A stretch of DNA of 48,195 nucleotides from Serratia sp. H1w (GCF_000633355.1 NZ_AYMQ01000024.1:1-48195); one strand, 5' to 3'. Counted from the stretch's first letter, positions 34,903 through 43,923 are shown. The notes: generated by a model not told the origin, from the sequence alone. Translations and numbers: made by a program.

Positions 34903-35598
34903 GTGCTCTCTTCCTTTATTCTCAATGCTGAATTGCTGCCGGTTGACGGCTTTACTGGCCAGATCGCGCAATGCCACTTCTCTGTCGCGGATTATCACGA
35001 CGATCTGTTTTCTGCCGTCGGTATCGATTTGCCTGATCACCTTGCTTCAGCGGTAGCCAAACGTAAGGCGGAATATCTGGCCGGGCGCTATCTGGCACGC
35101 AGGGTGCTGGCAGAGCTAGGGTATCAGGATTTTGACTTATTACGTGGGGAGAAACGTGAACCGCTTTGGCCTACGGGGATTGCCGGGGCGATCAGTCACA
35201 ATGTCGATACGGCGTTGTGTGCCGCTAAGCATGAGAGTGGGGCAGGTGGTGTGGGCATTGATGTGGAAACACAGACCCCTGTCGCGCGAGCAGAAGAGTT
35301 GTGGACCGGCATCGTCGGTGAGGCGGAATGCCAGTGGTTGCGCCAACGGCCACAGCCTTTCAACCTGTTATTGACGCTGGTATTTTCCGCCAAGGAAAGC
35401 CTGTTCAAGGCGCTTTACCCGCAGGTGCGCTGCTATTTTGATTTTCTGGATGCACGGATCATCGGGCTGGATATGCAGGCGCAGACCTTTGAATTGGAGT
35501 TGCTAACAACGCTGACGCCACTTTGCCACGCAGGCCGCTGCTTTAGCGGGCGTTTCTGGCAGCAAGGTGACGCCGTAACGACGTTGATAGCTTTTTAA
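34903..35598 (+). CDS. 4'-phosphopantetheinyl transferase, EntD/Sfp type
   Basis: The 231-residue protein has AKRKAEYLAGRYLARRVLAE, GAISHNVDTALCAA, the Mg-binding GVGIDVET and FSAKESLFKALYP, the standard motif series of the EntD branch. It converts apo carrier proteins of nonribosomal peptide or polyketide synthases, such as enterobactin-type siderophore enzymes, to the holo form. No siderophore or NRPS genes are in the window, so its partner is encoded elsewhere. The start is GTG with only a weak ribosome site (GGATGAAAC). Confidence 0.87.
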   Translation: MLSSFILNAELLPVDGFTGQIAQCHFSVADYHDDLFSAVGIDLPDHLASAVAKRKAEYLAGRYLARRVLAELGYQDFDLLRGEKREPLWPTGIAGAISHNVDTALCAAKHESGAGGVGIDVETQTPVARAEELWTGIVGEAECQWLRQRPQPFNLLLTLVFSAKESLFKALYPQVRCYFDFLDARIIGLDMQAQTFELELLTTLTPLCHAGRCFSGRFWQQGDAVTTLIAF

Positions 35599-35608
35599 AA
35601 TCAAATAA

Positions 35609-36487
35609 TTAAACCCTTCTTCGTAACAGGTGACGCGTTCTCTCCAGCATCAACAGCATGACCGCTAGCCAGATCGGGATGTAAGTCAGCCATTGGTTGG
35701 CGTTAATGGTTTCACCCAACAGCAGCGCGACGATCACCAGTAACACCGGCTCTACATAGCTCAGCAGGCCAAACAGGCTGAAAGGAAGCAGGCGGCTGGC
35801 CAGGATATAGCACACCAGCGCCAGCGCACTGATAATACCCAGCAGAGGGATCTGCAAATACAGCAGCGGCTTGGCTGCCAGCGCAGCCAGCGGTTCTGAG
35901 CCACCAAGCGCAAACAGCGCAGCAACCGGCAGCATCAGCGCCAGCTCACACCATAGCCCGCCAAGATGATCGGTACCCAAGCGACGGCGCAGAATAAAGT
36001 AAATCGGGTAACCGATAGCGACCACCAGCGTTGACCAGGAAACCCCACCTACCAGGATCAGCTCGTTTCCCACGCCCACCAGCGCACATAAGGCTGCCAG
36101 TTTTTGCAGCAGGGATAAACGATCGCGGAAGAAGACCCGGCCAGCCAGCACCATGGTCAGCGGCAGCAGGAAATAACCGAGTGAAACATCCAGCGCCATA
36201 CCGTGCAGCGGTGCCCAGAGGAATAGCCATAGCTGGACACCCAGAATTGAGGTGGTCAGCAGCAATAACAGTACGCGTTGCGGGCGCTGCCGTAGCCAAT
36301 GCAGCATCTCCTTCACCCGCGCCCAGTCGCCGGAAAACAACATAAACAGCGTCAGAAATGGCAGGGTCAGCAGAGTGCGCCAGCCATAGATCTCTTCACC
36401 GTCGAGTGGGGTAAGCATTGAGGTGTAGTAGTACATTACGCCGAACAGCAGGGAAGCGACGACGGAAAATATGATGCCCTTGATCAC
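35609..36487 (-). CDS. RarD-like EamA-family permease
   Basis: The 292-residue protein has about ten helices in two EamA repeats, as in RarD: SVVASLLFGVMYYYTSMLTP near the start, QLWLFLWAPLHGMALDVSLG, and LLSYVEPVLLVIVALLLGET in the second repeat. The role of RarD-type drug/metabolite transporters is poorly known. The start is GTG with AGGAA five bases upstream. It converges with the phosphopantetheinyl transferase gene with a ten-base gap. Confidence 0.82.
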   Translation of the reverse strand: MIKGIIFSVVASLLFGVMYYYTSMLTPLDGEEIYGWRTLLTLPFLTLFMLFSGDWARVKEMLHWLRQRPQRVLLLLLTTSILGVQLWLFLWAPLHGMALDVSLGYFLLPLTMVLAGRVFFRDRLSLLQKLAALCALVGVGNELILVGGVSWSTLVVAIGYPIYFILRRRLGTDHLGGLWCELALMLPVAALFALGGSEPLAALAAKPLLYLQIPLLGIISALALVCYILASRLLPFSLFGLLSYVEPVLLVIVALLLGETINANQWLTYIPIWLAVMLLMLERTRHLLRRRV

Positions 36488-36625
36488 CAGCGTTCCTGAT
36501 TATTAATGAATTTTCTGGGACTACTGTAGAGAGATTTTCCGGCAACAACAACGATTTACGCAGGACTGGACAAGTACAGCCAAGCGGTTAGAATTACTAC
36601 TGGGTATTTATACAGGTTTCGAGCG

Positions 36626-37273
36626 ATGACAATCGATCTGTTTGAAGATGCGCTGCCGCCGCCCTGGCGTGAGGAGATTGCGCCGGGAGCGGTAGTGCTA
36701 CATGGCTTTGTTCAGCAACACGGGCCGGAACTACTGGCGGCGGTCAATAGCGTGGTTGCACGGGTTCCCTGGCGGCATATGACTACGCCGGGTGGTTTCA
36801 CCATGTCGGTAGCGATGAGCTGGTGCGGCAACGGTTGGAACAGCGACAGCAATGGTTACCGTTATTCGCAGCGCGATCCCGGAACCGGCAAGCGTTGGCC
36901 AGACATTCCGGCGATCCTGATGGCATTAGCCGATGAAGCCGCCTTGCAGGCCGGGTTTGGTCATTACGTACCGGATTCCTGCCTGATCAACCGCTACGAT
37001 CCGGGCAGCAAGCTTTCGCTGCATCAGGATAAAGACGAGCATGACTTTACGGCACCCATCGTTTCGGTGTCGCTGGGGTTACCGGCCGTTTTTCAGTTTG
37101 GTGGTCTGCAACGCAGCGACAGAACACGACGTATCCCGTTGGCCCACGGCGACGTGGTGGTCTGGGGCGGCCCTTCCCGGTTGTGTTTCCACGGCATCAT
37201 GCCGGTGAAAGAGGGTTACCATTCGTTGGTCGGCTCACACCGCATCAACATCACCTTGCGTAAGGCGCTTTAG
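36626..37273 (+). CDS. alkB: AlkB, DNA/RNA demethylase
   Basis: The 215-residue protein closely matches E. coli AlkB (216). Fe ligands H133 and D135 in SLHQDKDEHD and H189 in CFHGIMPV are present, as are the 2-oxoglutarate-binding Arg residues in HRINITLR and the substrate-loop residues W71 and Y78-Y80. It repairs 1-methyladenine and 3-methylcytosine by oxidation. There is no ada gene next to it, so it is not in the E. coli ada-alkB layout. Its 3' end overlaps that of the convergent LysR gene by 39 bases. Confidence 0.95.
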   Translation: MTIDLFEDALPPPWREEIAPGAVVLHGFVQQHGPELLAAVNSVVARVPWRHMTTPGGFTMSVAMSWCGNGWNSDSNGYRYSQRDPGTGKRWPDIPAILMALADEAALQAGFGHYVPDSCLINRYDPGSKLSLHQDKDEHDFTAPIVSVSLGLPAVFQFGGLQRSDRTRRIPLAHGDVVVWGGPSRLCFHGIMPVKEGYHSLVGSHRINITLRKAL

Positions 37274-38191
37274 CGCTGGCTCCTGGCCCAAACTGGCCAC
37301 CAGATAATCGATCAACACCCGCAGCTTGGCCGGCATATGCTGAGTTGGGGCATACAGCAGCCACAGATCGCCATGGTAGCTGCTGAGGAAATCCCACTCT
37401 GGCAACACCTGCACAATCTCACCGCTGGCCAGCGCCTGGCGGGCGGTAAAATAGGGCAGGCTGCCGATACCGATATGCTGTTTTACCGCATCCAGCCGAA
37501 CCCCGGTGTGGTTGGCGGCATAGCGTCCCCGAACGTTGACCGAAACCGTCTTGCCGTTGCGGCGAAAACGCCAGCGCGCGTCACTGGGGGTTTCCCCTAA
37601 ATAAATACAACTATGCTCTGTCAGATCCCGTGGGTGACGCGGTATTCCTTGTTGGGCCAGATAATGCGGGGTGGCACATAATAAATGCTCGATGGTCATT
37701 AGCGGGCGGCCGATCAGACCCGGCGATGGGCGATCGGTGATACGCAGTGCCAAATCGACCCGATCGTCGATCAAATCCATGTAACGGTCTTCCAGCCGTA
37801 AATGAACATCCACCTGAGGGTAACGGCGCAAGAATTCCGGCATGTGAGGGTGCAGGACAAAGTGCCCGACGGCCTTGGGCACGCTGACGCTAATCACCCC
37901 TTCCGGCTCTGCGCTTCCCTGGCTACTGATAGCTATTACGGCGTTGGCGGCATCCAGCATAGTACGGCAGCGCTGAAAAACGGCCTCACCGGGTTCGCTC
38001 AGGCGCAGCTTACGGGTGGTGCGGTGTAATAGCCGTACGTTTAACGCCTGTTCCAGTCTGGCAACGCTGCGGCTGGTGGCCGAAGGGGAACTGCCCAGTT
38101 GGCGGGCGGCGGCGGAGAAGCTGCCGCTTTCGACCACCTGAACAAAAACGGCCATTTCAACCAGCAACGCGGTGGAGAGATTTGTGCTCAT
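37235..38191 (-). CDS. LysR-family transcriptional regulator
   Basis: The protein has 318 residues from ATG 38191 (323 from ATG 38206; neither has a clear ribosome site). The N-terminal winged helix is FVQVVESGSFSAAARQLGSS, then PSATSRSVARLEQALNVRLL, HRTTRKLRLSEPGE. A LysR substrate-binding domain follows (EGVISVSVPKAVGHFVLHPH). It resembles the DsdC-unrelated, CrgA-like subgroup that often regulates oxidoreductases or efflux. It is divergent from the AlaX-like gene; whether it regulates that gene is unknown. Confidence 0.88.
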   Translation of the reverse strand: MSTNLSTALLVEMAVFVQVVESGSFSAAARQLGSSPSATSRSVARLEQALNVRLLHRTTRKLRLSEPGEAVFQRCRTMLDAANAVIAISSQGSAEPEGVISVSVPKAVGHFVLHPHMPEFLRRYPQVDVHLRLEDRYMDLIDDRVDLALRITDRPSPGLIGRPLMTIEHLLCATPHYLAQQGIPRHPRDLTEHSCIYLGETPSDARWRFRRNGKTVSVNVRGRYAANHTGVRLDAVKQHIGIGSLPYFTARQALASGEIVQVLPEWDFLSSYHGDLWLLYAPTQHMPAKLRVLIDYLVASLGQEPALKRLTQGDVDAV

Positions 38192-38276
38192 GGCGCAAAA
38201 GTCCATTGTATTGAAGACGGATTATCAGCCGATTATGGCACGAATATAATAACGGCGTTAACCAGGAGGAAGCCCC

Positions 38277-38906
38277 ATGACCGAACGACTTTATTACTAC
38301 CACGATGATGTGCAGCTCGAGGCTCGGGTGTTGGCCTGTACGGCGCAAGAGGATGGCAGCTATGCGGTGCAGTTGGATGCCACGTTGTTTCACCCACAGG
38401 GCGGCGGGCAGCCGAGCGATAGCGGTACGATCGCTGGCGTGGAGGTCTTACGTGTTGCTGCGCAGGGCGATCAACTGATGCATTATCTGGCGCAGCCGCT
38501 GCCTTGTGGCCCGGTTACGCTGGCGATCGACGGTGAGCAACGCCAGTTACATGCCCGTTGGCATTCGGCCGGACATCTGATTGGCTGGCTAGGGGAAAAC
38601 CAGGGCTGGCAACCGGTGAAGGCGCACCACTGGCCAGGAGAAGGGCGAATTACCTTTGCCCCAGGTGCACAGACAACCGAGCTGGAACAGGGATATTTGC
38701 AACAACGGCTGACAGAATTGATCGCCGCAGACTTGCCGCGCAGGCAACAGGAACAGCAAGGCATGCGTCAGGTCGGGTTCGGCGAACTCCCCGCTTATGG
38801 TTGCGGTGGCACCCATGTGCGCTCGCTGGCGGAGATAGGAAAGGTGCAAATAACCGCCGTCAAAATGAAGAAAGGGCAGTTGATAGTGCAGTATCAACTG
38901 GGATAA
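38277..38906 (+). CDS. AlaX-type alanyl-tRNA editing protein
   Basis: The 209-residue stand-alone editing domain of the AlaRS/ThrRS second additional domain superfamily has both Zn motifs: HSAGH (HxxxH) and CGGTHV (CxxxH). FHPQGGGQPSDSG is the glycine-rich family block. It hydrolyses mischarged Ser- or Gly-tRNA-Ala, backing up alanyl-tRNA synthetase. RBS AGGAGGA precedes the ATG. Confidence 0.9.
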   Translation: MTERLYYYHDDVQLEARVLACTAQEDGSYAVQLDATLFHPQGGGQPSDSGTIAGVEVLRVAAQGDQLMHYLAQPLPCGPVTLAIDGEQRQLHARWHSAGHLIGWLGENQGWQPVKAHHWPGEGRITFAPGAQTTELEQGYLQQRLTELIAADLPRRQQEQQGMRQVGFGELPAYGCGGTHVRSLAEIGKVQITAVKMKKGQLIVQYQLG

Positions 38907-38943
38907 ATCGGAGGGCAGATGTTGCCCTCCGTAGGGCGTCAAA

Positions 38944-39990
38944 TCAGAATTTGATCTGAACTTTGCATGACAGCGTTTTATCCGCGGCAGCGATCAGCGC
39001 ATCTTCGATTGCTTCAGGGGCATATTCCCCGCTGAGCAAAGGAAGGGGATTGATGCGGCCATCTTGCAGCCAGGCTACTGCGGTGGAGAACTCATCGATA
39101 AAGCGGAAGGAGCCAACCCAGCGGATTTCTTTCACCAACATCGGCATCACCGGATATTCAACACTGGCTGCACCCATGCCGACCTGCACAACGGTGCCGG
39201 CCGGGCGGGTTAGCGCAACGGTTGAAGAGATGGCCGTTGGGCTTCCCGATGCCTCAAAGACGACATCGAAATATCCTCTGTTGGCCTGATAGGGCTCGCT
39301 GCTGCCAGGCTCCTTGGGGTTAAACGTGGCGGTTGCGCCCATTGCCAAAGCCAGTTCCAGGCAGCGGGGGCTGATGTCGGAGGCGACGATTTCTGTCGCA
39401 CCCGCGCTGCGCGCTGCAGCCATGATCAGGCAGCCGATCGGCCCGGCGCCAATCACCAGTACCTTTTTGCCCACCAGGGCGCCCGCTACGTTGATCGCGT
39501 GAATGGCAACGGCGGTGGGCTCAGCAAAGGCCATAACCTGCGCCGGGACGCCGTCATAGGGTAGACATTGAGCTTCAGAGACTGCGACAAACTCAGAGAA
39601 GCCCCCATTAACGTGCGGATTAAATTGGGCGCTGCCCATAAAACGCATAGACGAACACAGGTTTTGCTGGCCAGAGAGGCAATTTTCGCAGGCGTTACAA
39701 GGCTGCGAGGGATTTACCGCCACCCGCTGGCCGACGCGTAATGCAGCACCGGCAGGGGCCTTGGCAACAACGCCAACAAATTCGTGCCCTACTACCATCG
39801 GATGCTTCAGTATCGACATTCCGGCACGGCCATGCTGATAGTAATGAATATCGGAACCACAGATCCCCCCACAGTCGACTTTGACTAACACCTCATGATC
39901 GTGATATTCCAGTTCACGTTGCTCTACACGGACATCTTTTTCACCATAGGCAAAACAGGCTTTGCAGGTGATCTTCTGTTGGTTACTCAT
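38944..39990 (-). CDS. Zn-dependent sugar-acid dehydrogenase (L-idonate/L-gulonate 5-dehydrogenase, IdnD/RspB type)
   Basis: The 348-residue MDR-family protein has catalytic Zn residues in CGGICGSDIHYYQHG and MVVGHEF, four structural Zn cysteines within NPSQPCNACENCLSGQQNLC, and a Rossmann motif VLVIGAGPIGCLIM. Length and motifs match IdnD (L-idonate 5-dehydrogenase) and RspB (L-gulonate 5-dehydrogenase). It is the last gene of an SDR-MFS-dehydrogenase series, 14 bases after the MFS gene, RBS GAGG. Whether the substrate is L-idonate (giving 5-ketogluconate) or L-gulonate (giving fructuronate) cannot be told from the sequence; the IdnO-like SDR upstream favours idonate. Confidence 0.85.
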   Translation of the reverse strand: MSNQQKITCKACFAYGEKDVRVEQRELEYHDHEVLVKVDCGGICGSDIHYYQHGRAGMSILKHPMVVGHEFVGVVAKAPAGAALRVGQRVAVNPSQPCNACENCLSGQQNLCSSMRFMGSAQFNPHVNGGFSEFVAVSEAQCLPYDGVPAQVMAFAEPTAVAIHAINVAGALVGKKVLVIGAGPIGCLIMAAARSAGATEIVASDISPRCLELALAMGATATFNPKEPGSSEPYQANRGYFDVVFEASGSPTAISSTVALTRPAGTVVQVGMGAASVEYPVMPMLVKEIRWVGSFRFIDEFSTAVAWLQDGRINPLPLLSGEYAPEAIEDALIAAADKTLSCKVQIKF

Positions 39991-40004
39991 GTTTTAGGCC
40001 TCAA

Positions 40005-41351
40005 TTAAAGTTCTTGCGCGGTGAGTTGTGGGCGATGCTTTTCGACTTTGGGTGGGACGATCACTTCGATTTTGTCAACCAGGAAGATGTAGGCCAGCAG
40101 ACCAGCCAGTGCGACTGCGGCGATATACCACATGGCGTATTGGAAGTTATTGGTACGTTGCAGGATCACGCCAATTACAATTGGGCTGATGATGCCGGAG
40201 AGGTTGCCACAGATATTCAGGCAGCCGCCCATGGTGCCAATAAAGTTACGGGGTATCACATCGCTCCACACCACCCAGCCCAAATTTGAGAAGGCGTTGG
40301 CGAAGAACGCAATGGACAGAATGGCGATAGCGATCACGGGTTGGTCTTCGAAGAAATTGACCAGACAGATCACCATCGTCAGGCACAGGCCACTTATTAC
40401 CGGTAGCTTGCGGGCGAAGGTGCGAGATTTGCCTTTTTTCAACAGTATATCGCTTAACGTACCGCCACATAGCACGCCAGCCATTGCCATCAGGTAAGGG
40501 AATGACGCACCAAGACCGGCTTTGGCAATGGACAGGTTCAGGCCTTTTTCCAGATAAACGATGAACCAGGTCAGGAAGAAGTAAAGGGTCGAAGAGCAGG
40601 CGAACTGGGCGATAAACAGACCCCAGATAGTCCGGTTTTTCAGAAAGAAGCGGATATCGCTCCAACGTACTTTTTCACTGATATTGGCCTGGTTATTTGA
40701 GCCGTAACCTCCCCCTTCACGAATGTAATCCAGTTCCTGTTGGTTGGTGCTGACGCTGTGTTGCGGATCGCGATATTTCAGCAACCAGTAAATACCGAAC
40801 AAAATACCGACGCCACCGGACAGGTAGAATGACATTTCCCAGCCATACTCTGCGACGATAAACGATAGCGCTGGGGTTAACAGCGCCAGACCGATGTACT
40901 GTGCGCTGGAGTAAATCGCTGTTGCCCGCGCTCGTTCATGGTCGGGGAACCAAGTGGCGATAATTTTGGTGTTGGAAGGGAAAGAGGGAGCTTCGGCAAT
41001 ACCGATCAATGCGCGACAGGCCAGTAACATCAGGAAGGACGCCGTGGCTGTGGCAAACAAATGATGCGAGGCAAATCCCATCAGGAAGGTAAAGATACTC
41101 CACAGAATAATGGCGCTGCCATACAGGATGCGTGAACCGATGCGATCCAGCACATAGCCTACCGGGATCTGGCTGGCGGCATAGAACCAGGTAAACATGG
41201 AAAATAACAGGCCAAGCTGGGTGGAGCTTAAATCAAATTCGGACTGAATTTTACTGCCAGCGACGGACAGGTTGGCCCGGTCCATATAATTTATTGCCGT
41301 CACAATAAACAACAGCGACAGAATAAAGAATCGCGACTTTGTTGCTTTCAT
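40005..41351 (-). CDS. MFS sugar-acid transporter (anion:cation symporter family)
   Basis: The 448-residue protein of 12 helices starts KSRFFILSLLFIVTAINYMD and has RANLSVAGSKIQSEFDLSST, CRALIGIAEAPSFPSNTKII and ATWFPDHERARATAIYSSAQ, typical of the GudP/GarP/hexuronate branch of MFS. It probably brings in the sugar acid (idonate, gulonate or similar) used by the flanking dehydrogenases. RBS AGGA precedes the ATG. It lies 107 bases after the SDR gene; a hairpin in the gap may lower its expression relative to the SDR. Confidence 0.88.
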   Translation of the reverse strand: MKATKSRFFILSLLFIVTAINYMDRANLSVAGSKIQSEFDLSSTQLGLLFSMFTWFYAASQIPVGYVLDRIGSRILYGSAIILWSIFTFLMGFASHHLFATATASFLMLLACRALIGIAEAPSFPSNTKIIATWFPDHERARATAIYSSAQYIGLALLTPALSFIVAEYGWEMSFYLSGGVGILFGIYWLLKYRDPQHSVSTNQQELDYIREGGGYGSNNQANISEKVRWSDIRFFLKNRTIWGLFIAQFACSSTLYFFLTWFIVYLEKGLNLSIAKAGLGASFPYLMAMAGVLCGGTLSDILLKKGKSRTFARKLPVISGLCLTMVICLVNFFEDQPVIAIAILSIAFFANAFSNLGWVVWSDVIPRNFIGTMGGCLNICGNLSGIISPIVIGVILQRTNNFQYAMWYIAAVALAGLLAYIFLVDKIEVIVPPKVEKHRPQLTAQEL

Positions 41352-41404
41352 TTTAGGGTCCTGGTCAGTTGTGGGTGAACAAACAGCCGGATGCAGAGAG
41401 CTAG

Positions 41405-41426
41405 CCCACAGCTCAGGAGCCGTGGG
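41405..41426 (-). terminator. Intercistronic hairpin between SDR and MFS genes
   Basis: CCCAC-A-GCTC pairs with GAGC-C-GTGGG with one mismatch and a two-base loop. No T-run follows on the minus strand, so it probably attenuates or protects the message. Confidence 0.35.
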
Positions 41427-41458
41427 TTAAGGTGTTTTTCAACTAGATAGGGGAGTGG

Positions 41459-42229
41459 TTACAAAACGGCTAACCAACCGCCATCAACGTAAATTATCTG
41501 GCCGTTGATATAGTCCGAAGCGGCAGAAGAGAGGAATACGGCGGTGCCGATCAGTTCTTCCGGTTTGCCCCAACGCTGTGACGGGTTACTGGCTTTAACC
41601 CAGCTATCGAACGCTTCGTTTTCAATCAGCGCGGTATTCATATCGGTGAGGATATAGCCAGGGCCTATAGCGTTGGTCTGGATGTTGAATTCGGCCCATT
41701 CGGCAGCCATGGCGCAGGTGAGCATCTTTATCCCCCCTTTGGCTGCGGTGTAAGGGGCGACGGTAGGGCGGGCTGCCTGGCTGGTCAGTGAACCGATATT
41801 GATGATCTTACCGCCTTTGCCGCGTGCGATCATACGTTTGGCCGCCGCGCGGGAAACGATAAATGCGCTGGTCAAATTGGTGTCGATCACTCGTTGCCAC
41901 TGTTCCAGTTCCAGCTCAACCATAGGTTTGCGATACTGGATACCGGCGTTGTTGATCAGGATATCTACCAGCAGATCCTGTTGTTCCAGAGAAGCAAAAG
42001 CGCTTTCCACCGCCTCTTCATTAGTGACATCAAATGCCACTCCGTGCGCCTGGTAACCTTTGTCGCGTAGCTTGGCTACCGAGCCTTGCAATAACTCTTC
42101 GCGGATATCGTTCAGGATCACACAGGCACCCGATGCCGCCAGTCCTTCCGCATAAGCAAAACCCAAACCGCGGGCGGAGCCCGTTACCAGTGCCGTTTTC
42201 CCGGTCAAATCAAATAGTGCAGCAGACAT
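41459..42229 (-). CDS. Short-chain dehydrogenase, gluconate 5-dehydrogenase (IdnO) type
   Basis: The 256-residue SDR has cofactor motif TGSARGLG, NNAGIQYRKP, and the catalytic set Ser in IGSLTSQ and YTAAKGG. It is colinear with E. coli IdnO (254), including the shared ARWG/QRWG-KPEELIG block near the end. It would reduce 5-keto-D-gluconate to D-gluconate with NADPH. It is the first gene of the minus-strand operon; a GntR-type operator and a CRP-like site lie upstream. Confidence 0.88.
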   Translation of the reverse strand: MSAALFDLTGKTALVTGSARGLGFAYAEGLAASGACVILNDIREELLQGSVAKLRDKGYQAHGVAFDVTNEEAVESAFASLEQQDLLVDILINNAGIQYRKPMVELELEQWQRVIDTNLTSAFIVSRAAAKRMIARGKGGKIINIGSLTSQAARPTVAPYTAAKGGIKMLTCAMAAEWAEFNIQTNAIGPGYILTDMNTALIENEAFDSWVKASNPSQRWGKPEELIGTAVFLSSAASDYINGQIIYVDGGWLAVL

Positions 42230-42271
42230 AGCAAACCCTCATTAGTGTTTTTATCAATGGACATGACTAAC

Positions 42272-42282
42272 TTGTATGACAT
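42272..42282. promoter_or_regulatory. GntR/FadR-type operator before the SDR operon
   Basis: TTGTATGACAT fits the FadR-subfamily core (GTNNNAC). The surrounding 20 bases (42270-42289) recur exactly, inverted, at 44829-44848 upstream of the second MFS gene. Confidence 0.7.
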
Positions 42283-42339
42283 CATTCATATTTAAACTGA
42301 GTTATGGCGGTATTTAAAGCAACACACTTGATTATGTTT

Positions 42340-42355
42340 TGCCATCAAGATCACA
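42340..42355. promoter_or_regulatory. CRP-like site upstream of the SDR operon and rspA-like gene
   Basis: TGCCATCAAGATCACA has one consensus half (TCACA) and a conserved GATC centre. Its complement shares TTTTGTGATCNNGAT with the site at 44762-44777. Confidence 0.5.
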
Positions 42356-42420
42356 AAATAAAATTTTCTCAAACGATTTTATCATTATAAAACAGTTATA
42401 TATTGATGGTGTAAAATGAG

Positions 42421-42440
42421 TTTGTGCGCTAGCGCGCAAA
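42421..42440. promoter_or_regulatory. 20-bp imperfect palindrome, possible second operator
   Basis: TTTGTGCGCTAGCGCGCAAA has one mismatched pair. It is placed 16 bases before the -35 box of the rspA-like promoter. The form resembles LacI-family operators; no LacI-family gene is in the window. Confidence 0.4.
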
Positions 42441-42455
42441 ATCAAACCTGTGCGG

Positions 42456-42484
42456 TTGGGTAAAAAAATGTTCGGTGATATAAG
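42456..42484 (+). promoter_or_regulatory. Sigma-70 promoter of the rspA-like gene
   Basis: TTGGGT (42456-42461), a 17-base spacer and TATAAG (42479-42484). The expected start site at about 42491 lies at the edge of the GntR-type operator 42494-42504, a typical repression layout. Confidence 0.65.
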
Positions 42485-42493
42485 TAAAATAAC

Positions 42494-42504
42494 TTGTAGG
42501 ACAA
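42494..42504. promoter_or_regulatory. GntR/FadR-type operator over the rspA-like start site
   Basis: TTGTAGGACAA fits the TNGTNNNACNA consensus exactly. The identical sequence, inverted, lies at 44658-44668 just before the GntR gene itself. Confidence 0.75.
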
Positions 42505-42612
42505 CAGTTGAGTTGGTAGATCTAACCTGTCTTCGTGGTTCGCCGTAAAGCAATGGCAGCCAGTTATCCATCATGAAGTTAACGACTCAGGCTTTTAAAT
42601 TAAGGAGTTACT

Positions 42613-43866
42613 GTGAGTAATCTAAAAATCACTGCGGTGAAAACCATTCTGACGGCACCGGGCGGCATTGATTTGGCCGTGGTCAAAGTAGAGACCAACC
42701 AACCGGGACTTTATGGTTTGGGATGTGCCACCTTTACCCAACGCATTCACGCGGTGAAAACCGCCATTGATGAGTACATGGCGCCGTTTTTGATTGGCAA
42801 AGATCCGGCACGAATCGAAGATATTTGGCAGTCTGCCTGCGTGAGTGGTTACTGGCGCAGTGGCCCAATCATGAACAATGCGTTATCCGGTGTGGATATG
42901 GCGCTATGGGACATCAAGGGTAAATTGGCAGGCATGCCGGTATATGAGCTGTTGGGTGGGCAATGCCGTGACGGCATTCCGCTGTATGTGCATACTGACG
43001 GCAGCGACGAGTTTGAGGTAGAAGATAATATTCGTGCCCGTATGGAGGAGGGCTATCAATACGTACGTTGCCAGATGGGCATGTATGGTGGGGCAGGAAC
43101 GGACGATCTGAAACTGATCGCGACTCAATTGACCAGAGCCAAAAACATTCAACCCAAGCGTTCGCCACGTACCAGCACTCCGGGCATCTATTTTGATCCC
43201 GAAGCCTATGTGAAAAGCGTCCCGCGCCTGTTTGACCACCTGCGTAACAAGCTCGGTTTCGGCGTTGAGTTCATCCATGATGTCCACGAGCGTGTGACAC
43301 CCATCGCTTCCATTCAACTGGCAAAAACCCTGGAGCAATACCAGTTGTTCTATCTTGAAGATCCGGTGGCACCAGAAAATATCGACTGGCTGAAAATCAT
43401 GCGCCAGCAAACCTCAACGCCGATCTCGATGGGGGAATTGTTTACCAATATCAACGACTGGAGGCCGCTGATCACCAATAATCTGATTGATTATATCCGT
43501 TGCCACGTCAGCACCATTGGCGGTATTACACCGGCGAAAAAACTGGCCACCCTCAGTGAAATTCACGGTGTACGTACCGCCTGGCATGGCCCGGGAGATA
43601 TCTCACCGGTGGGCGTTTGCGCCAACCTGCATCTGGATATGAGCATTACCAACTTTGGGATCCAGGAATATACGCCGGTGAACGACGCACTGCGCGAAGT
43701 GTTCCCAGGTTGTCCTGAAATCGAGCAGGGCTATGCCTACCTGAGCGATCGTCCAGGATTGGGGATCGATATTGATGAGAAGAAAGCGGCGCAGTATCCC
43801 TGCATTGGCGGTATTCCTTCCTGGACCATGGCGCGGACGCCAGACGGTACGGCTTCCCGGCCATAA
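42613..43866 (+). CDS. Enolase-superfamily sugar-acid dehydratase (RspA/ManD family)
   Basis: The 417-residue protein matches RspA and the D-mannonate dehydratase subgroup. It has the capping-domain block LIGKDPARIEDIWQSACVSG, YWRSGPIMNNALSGVDMALWDIKGK in the barrel start, EFIHDVHERVTP, the metal ligand Glu in YLEDPVAPEN, and TAWHGPGDISPVG with its catalytic His. Members dehydrate D-mannonate or D-gluconate to 2-keto-3-deoxygluconate, some only slowly. With an IdnD-like and an IdnO-like enzyme next door, D-gluconate formed from L-idonate is the likely substrate. Promoter and operator lie just upstream. Start is the GTG at 42613 after AAGGAG. Confidence 0.88.
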   Translation: MSNLKITAVKTILTAPGGIDLAVVKVETNQPGLYGLGCATFTQRIHAVKTAIDEYMAPFLIGKDPARIEDIWQSACVSGYWRSGPIMNNALSGVDMALWDIKGKLAGMPVYELLGGQCRDGIPLYVHTDGSDEFEVEDNIRARMEEGYQYVRCQMGMYGGAGTDDLKLIATQLTRAKNIQPKRSPRTSTPGIYFDPEAYVKSVPRLFDHLRNKLGFGVEFIHDVHERVTPIASIQLAKTLEQYQLFYLEDPVAPENIDWLKIMRQQTSTPISMGELFTNINDWRPLITNNLIDYIRCHVSTIGGITPAKKLATLSEIHGVRTAWHGPGDISPVGVCANLHLDMSITNFGIQEYTPVNDALREVFPGCPEIEQGYAYLSDRPGLGIDIDEKKAAQYPCIGGIPSWTMARTPDGTASRP

Positions 43867-43891
43867 GCAATAAAACAGCAAGGGGTGATGT

Positions 43892-43913
43892 CCCTCCCTC
43901 AATTGGGGGAGGG
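43892..43913. terminator. Bidirectional hairpin between the rspA-like and gntR genes
   Basis: CCCTCCC and GGGAGGG flank a CAATTG core, with one T-G pair. It lies between the two convergent stops. Confidence 0.6.
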
Positions 43914-43923
43914 GAGTGAAAAG

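Larger units (their letters stand above)
42230..42612. promoter_or_regulatory. Divergent control region of the sugar-acid locus
   Basis: The 383-bp region between the SDR operon (minus) and the RspA-like gene (plus) holds a GntR-type site at 42272-42282, a CRP-like site at 42340-42355, a 20-bp imperfect palindrome at 42421-42440, a sigma-70 promoter at 42456-42484 and a second GntR-type site at 42494-42504. No gene is present. Confidence 0.7.
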
